Source: Euryodendron excelsum | Taxonomy: Eukaryota > Streptophyta > Magnoliopsida > Ericales > Pentaphylacaceae | Assembly (NCBI GenBank): GCA_033060915.1 | Contig: CM065386.1 | Coordinates: 7,147,001-7,211,000 of the forward strand | Reading direction: 5' to 3' | DNA: 64,000 nucleotides | Translations under genes and position numbers: made by a program | Shown here: positions 12,701-23,256 of the stretch, piece by piece | How positions within the stretch are numbered: position 1 is the stretch's first letter | Layout of the letters: every line of letters begins with the position of its first letter | Notes under the pieces: model-generated | Databases searched by the model: none | What the model was told of the DNA's origin: nothing | What the model saw: the letters and a program-made list of their open reading frames with translations, nothing else

Positions 12701-13640
12701 AAGTTATGTTGTATATCATTTAAAACACAATGGAGATGTTATTTCTAATTTGTATATCGTGTTGTTTTATGTGAACGCTAACCTATTTTTGTATTCTATG
12801 CAATGATTATTGTGAACTTGTTGAAGGAGGAGAAGTTGGGGCTTCTTGGAATTTTATGACTCAACCATCTTCTTTGAGCTATAATTATCTTTATTAGTTT
12901 CATGGTTATGTAATTTAAACTTGTGGACACTATGAGTGTTGGAACTTGTGGTGTTATGTTTATGTGATTTCAACTTATGTTATTATGTTGTGTAATTTGG
13001 AGTCATTATATTAAGTTTGTGTAATTTGAATTTACGATATTGTGTTGCTCCATGAAATTTGAAATGACATCTTAATCAGGTGGGTGAACAATTGAAATGC
13101 CACAGGTCGTATACTTGTATGTTTGGATAGAAAATGGCCGAGAAGAAAATAGGTTGTATAGAAAATACTACAGGTTGTGTAGCAAATGGTTGAAACAGGT
13201 TGCGTTCAGGCCTAATGGACAGGCCTAGAATTTTATTTTTATCAGCTGGGCGAGCTTGGGAATTAGAGTTGAGACCCAATATCAGGCTAGGCCGGGCTCG
13301 GGCTTCCATCCCACTTGTTATTATGTAGTGCAAGCCCAACCCGACCCGCCCAATGTCCACCCCTACTTCTTAGGGGTGCAGGATTATAGGCTTCACGAAT
13401 CGTTTTAGCCATGTGTCCAGCATTGTGGCTAAATTGTGGACTGTGAGGGGTGGGTTAAATTTAGTTTGGAATTTGGGCTATCTAGCACTTGATCTTGAAG
13501 TGGACTCTCGAGGAGTGATCTTATTGTTACTAGGCCGCCCTGCTTTTGTCTTCAATAGTTTAACCTCTTGTTTATATATTCGTTTGATTATGGTATGATT
13601 TTCTTTTTCATGTTTTCAGATATAATAAAAATAGAAACTC

Positions 13641-14012
13641 TGTTATAAAATTAAAGAAAATATAAAGTATATAAATATAACTCGACAAAAGATATAATAA
13701 AATTAGTTCTTCGAGAATTGTCAACTATTTCTCAGGATTAGTTCTTCTAGAACTATTAGGGGTTGATCTTCTTGATCATTAAAGATTTCATTATACTATA
13801 AGAAAATATATAAATACAACTATATCTCTCAATATTTGTCTAGAGCCTTGATTCTGTCTCTCTTCTCTATTCTTCCTCTCTTCTTCCTTTCTTCTTTTAT
13901 CTCTTTCTTTTTTTGCACTTTGTTTTTTCATTCTCATTGTCCATTTGTAGATACAAAATACCGCGTAAGTACCGAATACCGTGTGAAGGAATAGTAGTTT
14001 GTCAACAATAGG
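13641..14012 (-). repeat. Copia 3' LTR, first piece
   Basis: This aligns along its length with 46161-46551. Shared blocks include the TATAAAGTATATAAATATAACTC segment, the phrase CTTCTAGAACTATTAGG, and the GGAATAGTAG end. The LTR is cut at 14012 by the solo LTR and resumes at 40577-40624, ending in TTCACAACA. The 5 bp ATAGG at the cut is duplicated. Confidence 0.88.
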
Positions 14013-14187
14013 TGTAAGCACCTCATTTTTGCCCGCTCGGCAATCTCCGACCCAACCGGATACGGTCTCCAACATCACAACACATGTAAGCTCAAGACGA
14101 GCCTTTCAATCTCCAATCCAGTCAACTGGTCACTTCTGGGGTCCACAAGGATCTGCTGGAGCCTTAAGCACCATTATTCTAGGCAGT

Positions 14188-14505
14188 TTTCCAGACCGGG
14201 CGGTCCTGGAAACCAGTGCCATCCAGGTAGCTTCCCGAGATCGGGCGATCTCGGGGACCAACACCGTATCAAATTCCAGATGGTTCACTTTTGGCGCCTG
14301 CTAGCCTACCAACGTAGAATGTTCGTCATTTGGTAGTTCTCCGAGACCGGGCATTGTCGGAGACCAGCACCACACTTCCAGGTAGCTTTCTAGGACCAGA
14401 CGTTCTCAGGAACTAACACCACCCCTACAGGTAGCTCTCTAAGAACGGGCGTTCTCGGAGACCAACACTGCACAGGTAGTTTTCCGAGACCGGGTGGTCT
14501 CGGTA
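14188..14505 (+). repeat. Hairpin minisatellite in the solo LTR U3
   Basis: Six degenerate units spaced irregularly (about 45-110 bp). Each has an inverted repeat around a GGGC-like loop and is usually followed by ACCA-CACC and AGGTAGY. The clearest are CCCGAGATC-GGGC-GATCTCGGG near 14235-14256 and CCGAGACC-GGGT-GGTCTCGG at 14484-14503. Stem sequences vary between units while pairing is largely kept. Confidence 0.8.
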
Positions 14506-14699
14506 TTGTAAGCATCCCATTTTTTACCGCTCGGCAGTCTACACTCCGTCCAGACTTGTTTTCAAGTCATTGTAGGCATATTCCAATCGAAACCAATTCT
14601 TTAGGCCCAAATTCTGTCTTTCTATCGCTTCGCGGGCTTGTCAAGCCCAAATAGAGGCAAAATGATCAAAATGCCCTTAGGGGCATTATCCTTTCCTTT

Positions 14700-15320
14700 C
14701 CGTTTCCAATCCCTCTCTCGAGACAGTTTATTCCTCGAGACGGTTCCAATCTAGGCACGTCTCCTCAGAGACGGTAAGACCCCTTTCCAATCCCACTCTC
14801 GAGAGAGTTTATTCCTCGAGACAGTTCCACTCTAGGCACGTCTCTTCGGAGACGGTAAGACCCCTTTCCAATCCCACTCTCGAGACAGTTTATTCCTCGA
14901 GACGGTTCCAATCCAGGCACGTCTCTTTGGAGACGGTAAGACCCCTTTCCAATCCCACTCTCATGACAGTTTATTCCTCGAGACGGTTCCACTCCAGGCA
15001 CGTCTCTTCGGAGACGGTAAGACCCCTTTCCAACCCCACTCTCGAGACAGTTTATTCCTCGAGACGGTTCCAATCGGCACGTCTCTTTGGAGACGGTAAG
15101 ACCCCTTTCCAACCCCACTCACTCTCGAGACAGTTTATTCCTCGAGACGGTTCCATTCCAGGCACGTTTCTTCGGAGACGATAAGTCCCATTTCCAATCC
15201 CACTCTCGAGACAGTTTATTCCTCGAGACGGTTCCAATCCAGGCACGTCTCTTTGGAAATGGTAAGTCCCCTTTCCAATCCCTCTCTCGAGACAGTTTAT
15301 TCCTCGAGATGGTCCGAGTA
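14700..15320. repeat. 81-bp minisatellite, 8 units (5' LTR)
   Basis: The landmark TCTCG recurs at 14720, 14801, 14882, 14963, 15044, 15127, 15208 and 15289, so the period is 81 bp with one 83-bp interval. Each unit has two CTCGAG sites around CAGTTTATTC and a hairpin CGTCTC-NNNN-GAGACG. Because 81 is divisible by three, accidental reading frames stay open across the array on both strands. They are not evidence of a gene. Confidence 0.95.
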
Positions 15321-16110
15321 GCGAAACTACTCACAAAGCCGTTAGAGTAGCGGAAATACTCACAAATAGGTAGATATAGGAAATTGGCAACAAACCCCGG
15401 TGTCACGACGACCGCTGTTAGAGTGGCGGAAACACTCAGAACCCAGGTCAACACTAGTGTTTGTTAACCCACTTTGGTAAAAAATGACCAAACTGTCCCT
15501 TGGACCTTTTCTGAGACTTTCCGGTCAAGATGATCATTTTGCCCCTAGGCATCCGAATGCCCCGGGAACCACACCGGCTCTGGGTATTAAATCGGTAATG
15601 TCCCAAGAATAATTTTTCTAGTATTCTCAACCTTCCTTTACCTTTCCGGATCATTCCGAGTCAGTTCCGGCAAACCCGGTACAAAATGACTGTTTTGCCC
15701 CTGGTGGGCCAGTCTCCTTTTCTGACCACGTCGGCTCTGGGAATCAAACCGGAAGCCTCTGGGAACATTCTAAATAATGTTTTCAGATCCCAAGTCTTCT
15801 TCCGGGACAGTCCGAGTCTGTCCCGGCAGTTTCCCAGTCCGATTGACCGTTTTGCCCCTAAGGGCCCGGTCAACCTTTCCGACCCATTTTGTCCTCGCTT
15901 TTCAAGTCAAATACCTCCAGGACACTATTTTAAGTGTTCCTACTCCTTTCCAGCCTTCCGGGTCATTCCCGTCTCCTTCAAATCATTCCCGGACTTTCCG
16001 GAGTCACTCCTAGTGAAGCCAGGCTAAAAATTGCATGGTAGTCACTAGTACAGGCGCCCAAATCTAGTCAAAGATACGTTGCTTGCTGACCTTAATAGTT
16101 TCCTAATTGG

Positions 16111-16173
16111 CTGGCGCCACTCCTAGTGGCGCCAAAAGGAATTTTGGCTTGGCGCCACTGCAATAGACGCTAG
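16111..16173 (+). promoter_or_regulatory. Palindromic GGCGCC module upstream of the LTR TATA box
   Basis: It starts with a perfect inverted repeat, TGGCGCCACT-CCT-AGTGGCGCCA, at 16112-16134. Another GGCGCCACTG copy and GACGCTAG follow. The module ends 14 bp before the TATA box, suggesting a protein-binding or structural promoter element. A gap-free counterpart lies in inverted orientation at 28145-28207. Confidence 0.6.
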
Positions 16174-16187
16174 TGTATTCCTCCCTC

Positions 16188-16195
16188 TATAAATA
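16188..16195 (+). promoter_or_regulatory. LTR TATA box (5' LTR)
   Basis: TATAAATA in the context CCCTC-TATAAATA-CAGAGCC is a canonical plant core promoter. Transcription should start near 16220, giving a leader of about 3.5 kb before the primer site. The same box is kept at 30329-30336 in the 3' LTR. Confidence 0.85.
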
Positions 16196-16789
16196 CAGAG
16201 CCTCATTCAACGTGAAGGGGGTCTGCAAACTTAACCTAGAAATCACATATTTCGATATACAGAGCTCGAGCACCTCCTAAACCCTAGCCTCCTTAGGTTT
16301 TCCAAACCCTAGCCTCCTATACACTCATACACACCCCCATACATTCATACACTAGCCTTCAACCCTCCTTCAAAGACTTGAAGAGTTGCCATCTAAAGCT
16401 TGAAGACAACTCTTGAAGATTGAAGACGAAGATTAAGACGAAGACCGAAGACCGAAGACTGCACGGCGCACAAAATAAACAAGAGACATACGGTAGGCTC
16501 CCTATTTAAATTTCCGCACTTCCCCTCCTCTCTCTTCTCTCTCCTAACACACTTAGGTTTTCTCTATTTTAATCCCCCATCTTTTTCCCCCCCTTTCTTT
16601 GCATGCTTGAAACAAGGGGATTCCCGGTCCATGTGTAGGATTGGGCTATTGGAGAGTCACCGTGTCGGGGGCTTTCTTCTAGTCTAACCAAAGACTACGT
16701 GGGTCCGGCTCCCTTGATTATGTGGTGAAGCCTTAGCCTTGTATGTTCACGACCCCAAATTGCATTGTGCATATCATAATTTTGCATCT

Positions 16790-19160
16790 TCCAAAATCCG
16801 TTTTCAAAGTTGTTTTTCAAAACGTTTTCAAACTTGTTTTCAAAATTGCATCAAAATCTTTTTTTCAAAAACTTGTTTTCAGAACCACAATTCTAGGGTG
16901 ATTCTAACCTTTCCATGGCTAGGGTTGCTTTAGGAAAGTGTTACATTAAAAGTGACCTTTTCGGTCCATATTTTCAAATCTTGCTGTTTTCAAAACTGCT
17001 TTCCTAAAGTGGTTCTAGCCCTCTTATGGTTAAAATTGCTTTAGGAAAGTGAGATATTTTTACCCCTTCTAAAAACTCTCTTTTCAAAAAGTCTTTCCTC
17101 CTAAAAATCTCTTTTTCAACATACTTTACTAAAACTCTCCTCTCCAAAATTGTTTTCAAAAACTCCCTTCTAAAATCTATTTTTCAAAATTCCCTTTTTC
17201 AACAACTTTCCAAAACTCCTTCTATTTAAAATCTCTTTCTAAAAACACTCCCTAAACTCACTTTCCTAAAAACTCTCTCCAACAATCTCTTTCCAAGAAT
17301 CTTTCTAAAAAACTCTCTTTCCAAAATCTTCATTCTAGAAATTCCCCTTTAGAATTTTCCTTCTAAAACCTTCGTTTCCAAAAACACATTTTTCAAAAAC
17401 TCCTTCTCTTTCAAATTTTTTTTTCTAAAAACTCTATCTTCAAATTCACTTTCCAAAAACTCCTCCCTAGGATTCCCTTTTAGAAAATCTTCGTCTCCAA
17501 AAATGCACTTTCCAAAAACTCTTTTCTTAGAGCCCAAGTCAAGCTTTAGAGTTTACAATTAGGAAACCCTAATTTTCTTTCCAAAAACATGATTTTCAAA
17601 CTTTGCCTCAAACCTAGGTTTCCAAAACCTCGTGTTTTCACATCCAAACGATACACGTTTCCAAAACCTTTTTTCTACGTCAAAACTATAATTTTTCAAA
17701 TCTAGGGTTTCTAGAATCCCCCTTTCCAAATCCTTGCCAAATCTTATCTTCCCTTTAGGAAACCAAATCAAATCTCCCGTTTAAGAAACTAGATCCTATC
17801 CTCCGTTTTTGGAAACAAAATCAAACCTTCTCTTTTCAAAACAAAACCCAATCCTTTCCTAATTCAAATCCTTCCTAAACTTCCACTTTCCTAAACCTTA
17901 AGTTTCCAAAACTTGAACATAAAAATCTTTCCTGAAATTCTAAAATTCAACCCTTTCCTAATTCTACCCTCTTTTCAAATCTTAACTTTTCAAACCTAAG
18001 TTTCCAAAACCTTTCCTAAATTCAAGCCTTTCCTAATTTCAAGACTTTCTAAAATTTAAACTCTAAGACTTTCTAAATCCTAAACTTTCTAAATTTCAAA
18101 TCTTTCTAAAATTCAAATCTTTCTAAAATTCTGAGCTTCCTAGATTCAAAACTTTCTTAAGTTAAATCTTTCTAAACCCAAATCTTTCTAAATTCTAAAT
18201 TTTCCAAAACTTCAAAATCTTTCAAATCTAAAACTTTTTTTAAACTCAAAACTTTCTTAATTCAAACATTTCCTAAACTGAAAACTTTCCTTTTTCAAAC
18301 CTTTCCCAAAACGAAACTTTCTTATTTTCAAAACTTCCTTGTTTTCAAAACTTTCCAAATTCAAAACTTCCTTTTTTCAAACATTCCAAAATTCAAAACT
18401 TTCTTAATTTGAAACTTTTCAAATTTTAAACCTTTCTCAAACTAAACTTTTCTTAATTCAAAACATTTCTAAATTCAATACTTTCCCATTTCGAAACTTT
18501 CCAAAAATGAAACTTTCCTAATTTGAAACTTCCTAAAAATGAAATTTTCCTAATTCGAAATTTCCTAAATCAAACTTTTTCTAATTCTAACATCTCCTAA
18601 AATCTAATCTTTCCAAATCTTCCAAATCGAGTCAAATCTTTCCTAAGTCTAGGTTTCTTAAACCTCCATCTTTCCAAAACAAGTCTAAATCTTTCTAAGT
18701 CCTACTTTTCCAAATCAAAATTCACTCTTTTCAATTCCAAAATTCCAAATTCCAATTTTCAATCCTCTATTCAAAGTTCAATCTTGCAATTTTCCAATTC
18801 AATTTCCAATTCAATCTTTTTCTTCTAATCTAACAATCTCTTTTCAATCGGATTCCGGTCCGAACTACGACTGACCTGATTCCCCCAAAGGGATACGTAG
18901 GCAACCTTCATAGGTGCGGTCACAATACTTTTCAAACTTTCAATTCCACCCTTATGGGTGCGGTTTCCAAAATCTTCCCAAATCTCAAATTCTAATCTAT
19001 TTTCAGAATTCCAATTTCAAAATTTCTATTTTCAAATTTTTACTTCCAATTTTCAAACTTTCCAATTTCAATTTCATCTCTTCAAATGTATTTTCAAATC
19101 ATATTCTTTTCAAATTTATTTCCAAATCTCTTTTTCAATTTTCTTAACTTACACTTGCAT
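16790..19160 (+). repeat. G-poor low-complexity tract (5' LTR leader)
   Basis: About 2.4 kb built from imperfect short phrases such as CTTTCCAAAA, TTTCTAAATT and TCAAAACTTTC, with very few G residues on the plus strand. It lies downstream of the LTR TATA box, so it would form most of the RNA leader. The short plus-strand frames rich in F, S, N and Q found here are by-products of the composition. Confidence 0.85.
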
Positions 19161-19704
19161 ATCAGGCATCATGTTAGTTTCCTTTCAAACATTATTTTTT
19201 AAAGTGAATAGGATTGGCCATTAGTTAGTTGAAGACTCTCATAGGTAAATCTAGGGTAGATTGACATGTAGGTACCGAAAGGGCGGGGTAGGGTGATAGC
19301 TTAGTGCGTCTTCCCTACACGTAACCAACCTCCGAACCTAGATCACTGTTTTCAAAAGACCAAAAAGGAGTTATTTTTCTAAAAAGGGCCAAATGTTTTC
19401 CAAAGGTTGCCAAACAACCTATTTTCTTAAAAACCCTCTCTTGAGGAGATATTTTCAAAATTATTTTCTAAAAACCCTAAGTATAGTCTTCGGATTATTC
19501 TTAGTTTTTAGGTGACCTAACTCACCTTAATTAAGTTAGGTGGCAACTCCGAATCTTTCTCAAAAGCCTTTTGTTCAAACCAATTTTTCAATTCAAACCT
19601 AGTTGCACTCATTCTTCTAGGAGGGTGAGTTCTAACAAGAGAGTACAACATTTTTCCCGCTTGGGTGAGTATTCGTCGAGTGCGAAAAATCTGGGTGCGA
19701 CAGC

Positions 19705-19722
19705 TGGTGACTCCACTGGGGA
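19705..19722 (+). other. Primer binding site of the Tat/Ogre-like element
   Basis: TGGTGACTCCACTGGGGA begins two bases after the 5' LTR end. The leading TGG pairs with a tRNA CCA end. Ogre/Tat elements are known to use a tRNA-Arg-type site of similar sequence (TGGCGACTC...). The exact tRNA is not proven from this window. Confidence 0.75.
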
Positions 19723-21249
19723 GACTTATAGGGTTAGGCCGTAATTGTGTCTCTTTACCCTTCACCCATGTAGAGTCTTCAATTAGCTTGGTTCAATCCT
19801 ATTCACTTTAAATTTTCAAAACTAAATTTTCAAAATTGTTTTAAAAAAAAAAACATGCATTTATATTATCTTGTATCATGTTTGTCATTCACATACTAAC
19901 ATTTGCATCTTTGTTTTGTAGGTACACATTTTGTTTAAATTTTATTAACTGCTATGCATGAATGTGATGTACAGGATGAATGGGAGTTGTTGGGCCCTTT
20001 CCTCCACTTTTAAAACTCACACACACACTGCATGTGCATTTGCATTCTGCATACTTGCATACCCTGATATGTCCGTTCTAGTCAGAAAGGGGGAACGGTA
20101 TATTGGTTGTGGGCAAGATGCTGTGTCAGTTTCTTCGCCTACGGCCTCTTGATGGTTCCCCCGCTCGGATCACCAACCGATCATGGCACCACCTCGGGGA
20201 GTGGGCCTAGGTTTGAAGATTCGGGGACCGAGCCTTTTTAGGACGCATTAGTCAACCCTCAACCTCATACTCATATAGACACCATGCATAGCCGAACCTC
20301 TGCCGGATTTAGGACACGAGCACCGTTTTCAAAATCATGGAGGAAAGGGCGACTGCTCTTACTTTCATTTATACATGCTGTTATAATGCTTGTATTTATA
20401 CTGTTATAATGCCTGTCTAACTGTTCATGCATGCATGATTATTTTAATTGTACCTTCTCTCTTTATACTTTTTGCATATTCATGTTCATGCATTCAATAT
20501 TCCATGTCAAGACAAGAGTTCTAAGTAACTTAAGTCACTGCATTCTCATGCATATGATCAACCCATTGAGAGTGATACCAACGTTACTCTCCCTTGCATT
20601 GAACTTATTCAAACCCTAAGAGTTCCCGCATAACCCTAAGGACTCATTGCATGCATCTCGATTCATTCCATAAGAGGGGCCCCAATCCATCTATGCTCAC
20701 AGAGATAGGATTGCCAAGAAGACAAGGGGCAATCAATCAACAAGGTCTCTCAGCGACCTCCTCAACATCAAATCCAAGGAAGGCGAATCCGAAGACTCAA
20801 GAGTAGTTTAGGTTTTCCCTTTTGTAAAAGTAGATAGGTGGAAGTCCAAAGGAAAATGTTCCCCCTCCCCCTATTAAAATGTATTTCAATTCTTTTGTAT
20901 CTTAAACCCAAAATTTAATGTACTTCTTTATTTTATGAATGAATGCATGAATGACTAAAGGTTCCTACTTGACGGTAAGGTGTCTGCATACAGGGGTAAA
21001 CCCCCTATCTCCAAAAGTGAGTCAATACATCATGTTTAGTCTCCCTCTCAAGCAGGGGCAACCCTAGGACATGCATTGCATAAAGTTCTCTAAAAACCAA
21101 AAACTAACTTGTGACTTGTGTTTTTGTCTTTTTCTTTTTTCTTTTTATTTCTATTTACAGAAGTCACCTTGCACTGAGTCAACATTGCTCCCAAGAAAGT
21201 GCAACATCCGCCTAGGGATCCTATTATCACTCGGCACAAAGCATCACTG
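19723..21249 (+). other. Internal leader between primer site and gag
   Basis: Non-coding 1.5 kb with GCATGCATG-type and TGTTATAATGC repeats. A pyrimidine-rich stretch ends TTTACAG at 21160 and looks like a splice acceptor just before the gag frame, so the gag message may have a leader intron. No protein similarity was seen. Confidence 0.6.
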
Positions 21250-23256
21250 ATGGCTGCTAACCCTGAAGAATCCTCTCAAGTCTCTCGAGAGGAAGTTAAT
21301 GAAATGAGAACTAAGATGGATGAGATGCTCAAACTCATTCAAACTTTGGCCATGAAGGATGCTACTGCGGTCCCGTCATCATCAATGACTTCATCTAAAG
21401 ACCTTGAACCCGCTAATCCAAGGATCATGCTTCAGTCCGATAGTGCTGGGAAAACTAAAGAAGATACCAAAAGGGTCAATATTGAAGAAGAAGAGACCAT
21501 ATTGCTTTCACCCGTCATAAAGAAGGCCCCTCTAGACCCTCTCAGTCTGAAAATCCAAGGGTTGGAGGATTCATTGCGAAGTCTCCATGGCCATGATGCT
21601 TACGGATTCACTTTTTATGATGAACTCTATTTCTTCCCCGACCATCAGAGACCTGCTAAATTTAAAATGCCCAACTTCCAAAAGTACGACGGTACCGGTA
21701 ACCCTGTTGTTCATCTTCGTCTATATGTTGGAGCACTTAGTGGACATGGCAACGACCCGAAGCTCCTTATGCAGTTATTCCAACACAGCCTCACCGGGTC
21801 GGCTCTGCAATAGTTCACTCGTTTGGACTTAAGGAAGATCACAACTTGGATGGAGCTAGTCAATGCGTTTAAAGCCCAATACCGTCATAACATCGACCTC
21901 ACTTCTGATCGATGGTCCTTGATGACGATGAGCAAGGGTGAGAAGGAGAGCTTTAAAGCATACGCCCTAAGATGGAGGGAGGCCGCTGCACAAGTTAATC
22001 CCCCGTTAGAGGAAAAGGAGTACGCACAACTGTTCATACATACTTTCCAAGGTATATTCTATGAGAAGTTCTGCACAAGCGTGGGAAAAAGTTTCTCCGA
22101 ACTCATCATGCAGGAGGAAATGATAGAAAACGGCTTCAAGACAGGAAGAATCACAGATCCCTATGCCAAGACTGGCGAAAATACCACCAACATAGCCAAG
22201 AAGGTGGCTACTACAAGGGGCACGATCAGGAAGGAAAATGAAATGTCTGCTATTCTGCCTAGCCAACCACCTTAATACCGACCTCCGCTCCAATCACCCC
22301 AGGTCCTGCCCTTACCTACCTTGACCATGCCTGCTCTAACCCCGAACTATGGTCCCGCTGGGGCATGAACCAACTTCAATAGACCTGCTCGACGTACCCG
22401 TACCTTCGACGCCTTAGCCTGCACCCAAACTGAGGCGTACCATAGCCTTTTGAAAAACAACATCTTGAAGCCTATACCTGCTAGCCCGTTGCCAAGCCCT
22501 CTGCCTCCAACCTTTAATGCCGCTCTTACATGTGAATATCATTCAGGTGGCCAGGGGCATGACACCGAAAGCTGCTTTGCTCTCAAGCACAAGATCCAAG
22601 ACCTGATCGACAATAAGACTATTGATCTGCAACCAGTAAAACCTACTCCCACTCCCAATGTGACTGCTAACCCTCTGCCAGATCACACCGTCAATATAAT
22701 ACTAGTAGAAATGGAGGGCGAGGGAGCGTTTGACGAGCCTAAGGCCGAGGACTATGAGGACGATTGGGAGACCGAGGAATAAGATGATTGGGAGGGGGAT
22801 CTCCCATTATGCCCAATCTATCTCCATAACCCTGATGAAGTGGCAGATGCTTCCAACTGGCCCATTGAGGAGCCGATATTCCTAGAAGATGAGACTACTG
22901 AAAACATGGTTGCTGATGGGTGGCGTGATGAATTTCTACACCCGAAGTATACCGCAGCTGAAAGTCACTTGTTGGAAAACCCTTGGCCTGTAACTGAGTA
23001 CAACTATGAAGACATGGGTTGGGGACTAGAAGAGTCAAGAGAACGAGCAGAGCCATTCAAATTGGAAGGGGGTGAACTAGTCACCCTGTTTACAGAAGAA
23101 CCCTCTGCAAAGAACAAAAAGGAGGCTGACAACCGCATCAACAGTGCCAACATCTTTGGAGCACTAGGGGAAACCTTTGCTTGTCTCGCCTTGGCAGAGG
23201 ATCCGGGTCGCGAATGGAGCATCAAAAATGTGGGAATTGTCCCAAAGCCTTACTAA
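21250..23256 (+). pseudogene. gag: Gag of the Tat/Ogre-like element, broken by stops
   Basis: Gag builds the virus-like particle that packages element RNA. One reading frame runs from the first ATG (21250) to the stop at 23254-23256. It is interrupted by stops at 21811-21813, 22273-22275, near 22366, and 22780-22782, with no frameshift seen. The N-terminal part contains heptad-like MRTKMDEMLKLIQTL. The retrotransposon-gag domain lies at about 21660-22150 (KYDGTGNPVVHLR, then SFKAYALRWREAAAQV). The first stop falls in SALQ*FTRLD, where a tryptophan is usual. A zinc-knuckle-like motif CEYHSGGQGHDTESC followed by LKHKIQDLID near 22520-22610 is typical of Tat/Ogre gag. The C-terminus is acidic. 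No protease follows. Confidence 0.88.

Larger units (their letters stand above)
9363..13365 (+). mobile_element. Complete hAT transposon, 4.0 kb
   Basis: The element starts TAGGGGTGGCCATC and ends with the inverse of TAGGGGTGGACATT. It is flanked by an exact 8-bp target-site duplication, CTTCTTAG, at 9355-9362 and 13366-13373. An 8-bp duplication and TAGGGGTGG-type ends are hallmarks of the hAT superfamily. GC-rich subterminal sequence (GGCCCGCCC, GGGCCGGGC) lies at both ends, where hAT transposases usually bind. Inside, on the plus strand, is a BED-finger/hAT-dimerisation transposase gene broken by several stops, so the copy is not autonomous now. Confidence 0.92.
14507..19702 (+). repeat. 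5' LTR of the Tat/Ogre-like element
   Basis: Begins TGTAAGCATCCC and ends GGTGCGACA. In order it contains the 81-bp minisatellite (14700-15320), a stretch of TTTTGCCCCT-type phrases (15460-16030), a palindromic module (16111-16173), a TATA box (16188-16195), a leader with short CCCTAGCC and GAAGAC repeats, a 2.4-kb G-poor tract, and the U5 segment with GGATACGTAGGCAACC. Confidence 0.9.

Noticed and set aside
14765..15454. Several frames in the 5' LTR with the same repeated peptide
   Set aside because: Same minisatellite in the other LTR; not genes.
15686..16027. 113-codon plus-strand frame in the LTR (and its 3' LTR partner at 29827)
   Set aside because: It is in U3, the frame is not kept to the same length in the other LTR, and no family resemblance is seen.
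18914..19224. F/S/N/Q-rich short frames
   Set aside because: Created by the G-poor low-complexity tract.
21587..21832. Second plus-strand frame overlapping gag, and minus frame 22293-22006
   Set aside because: Shadows of the gag frame; gag domain residues are in the other frame.
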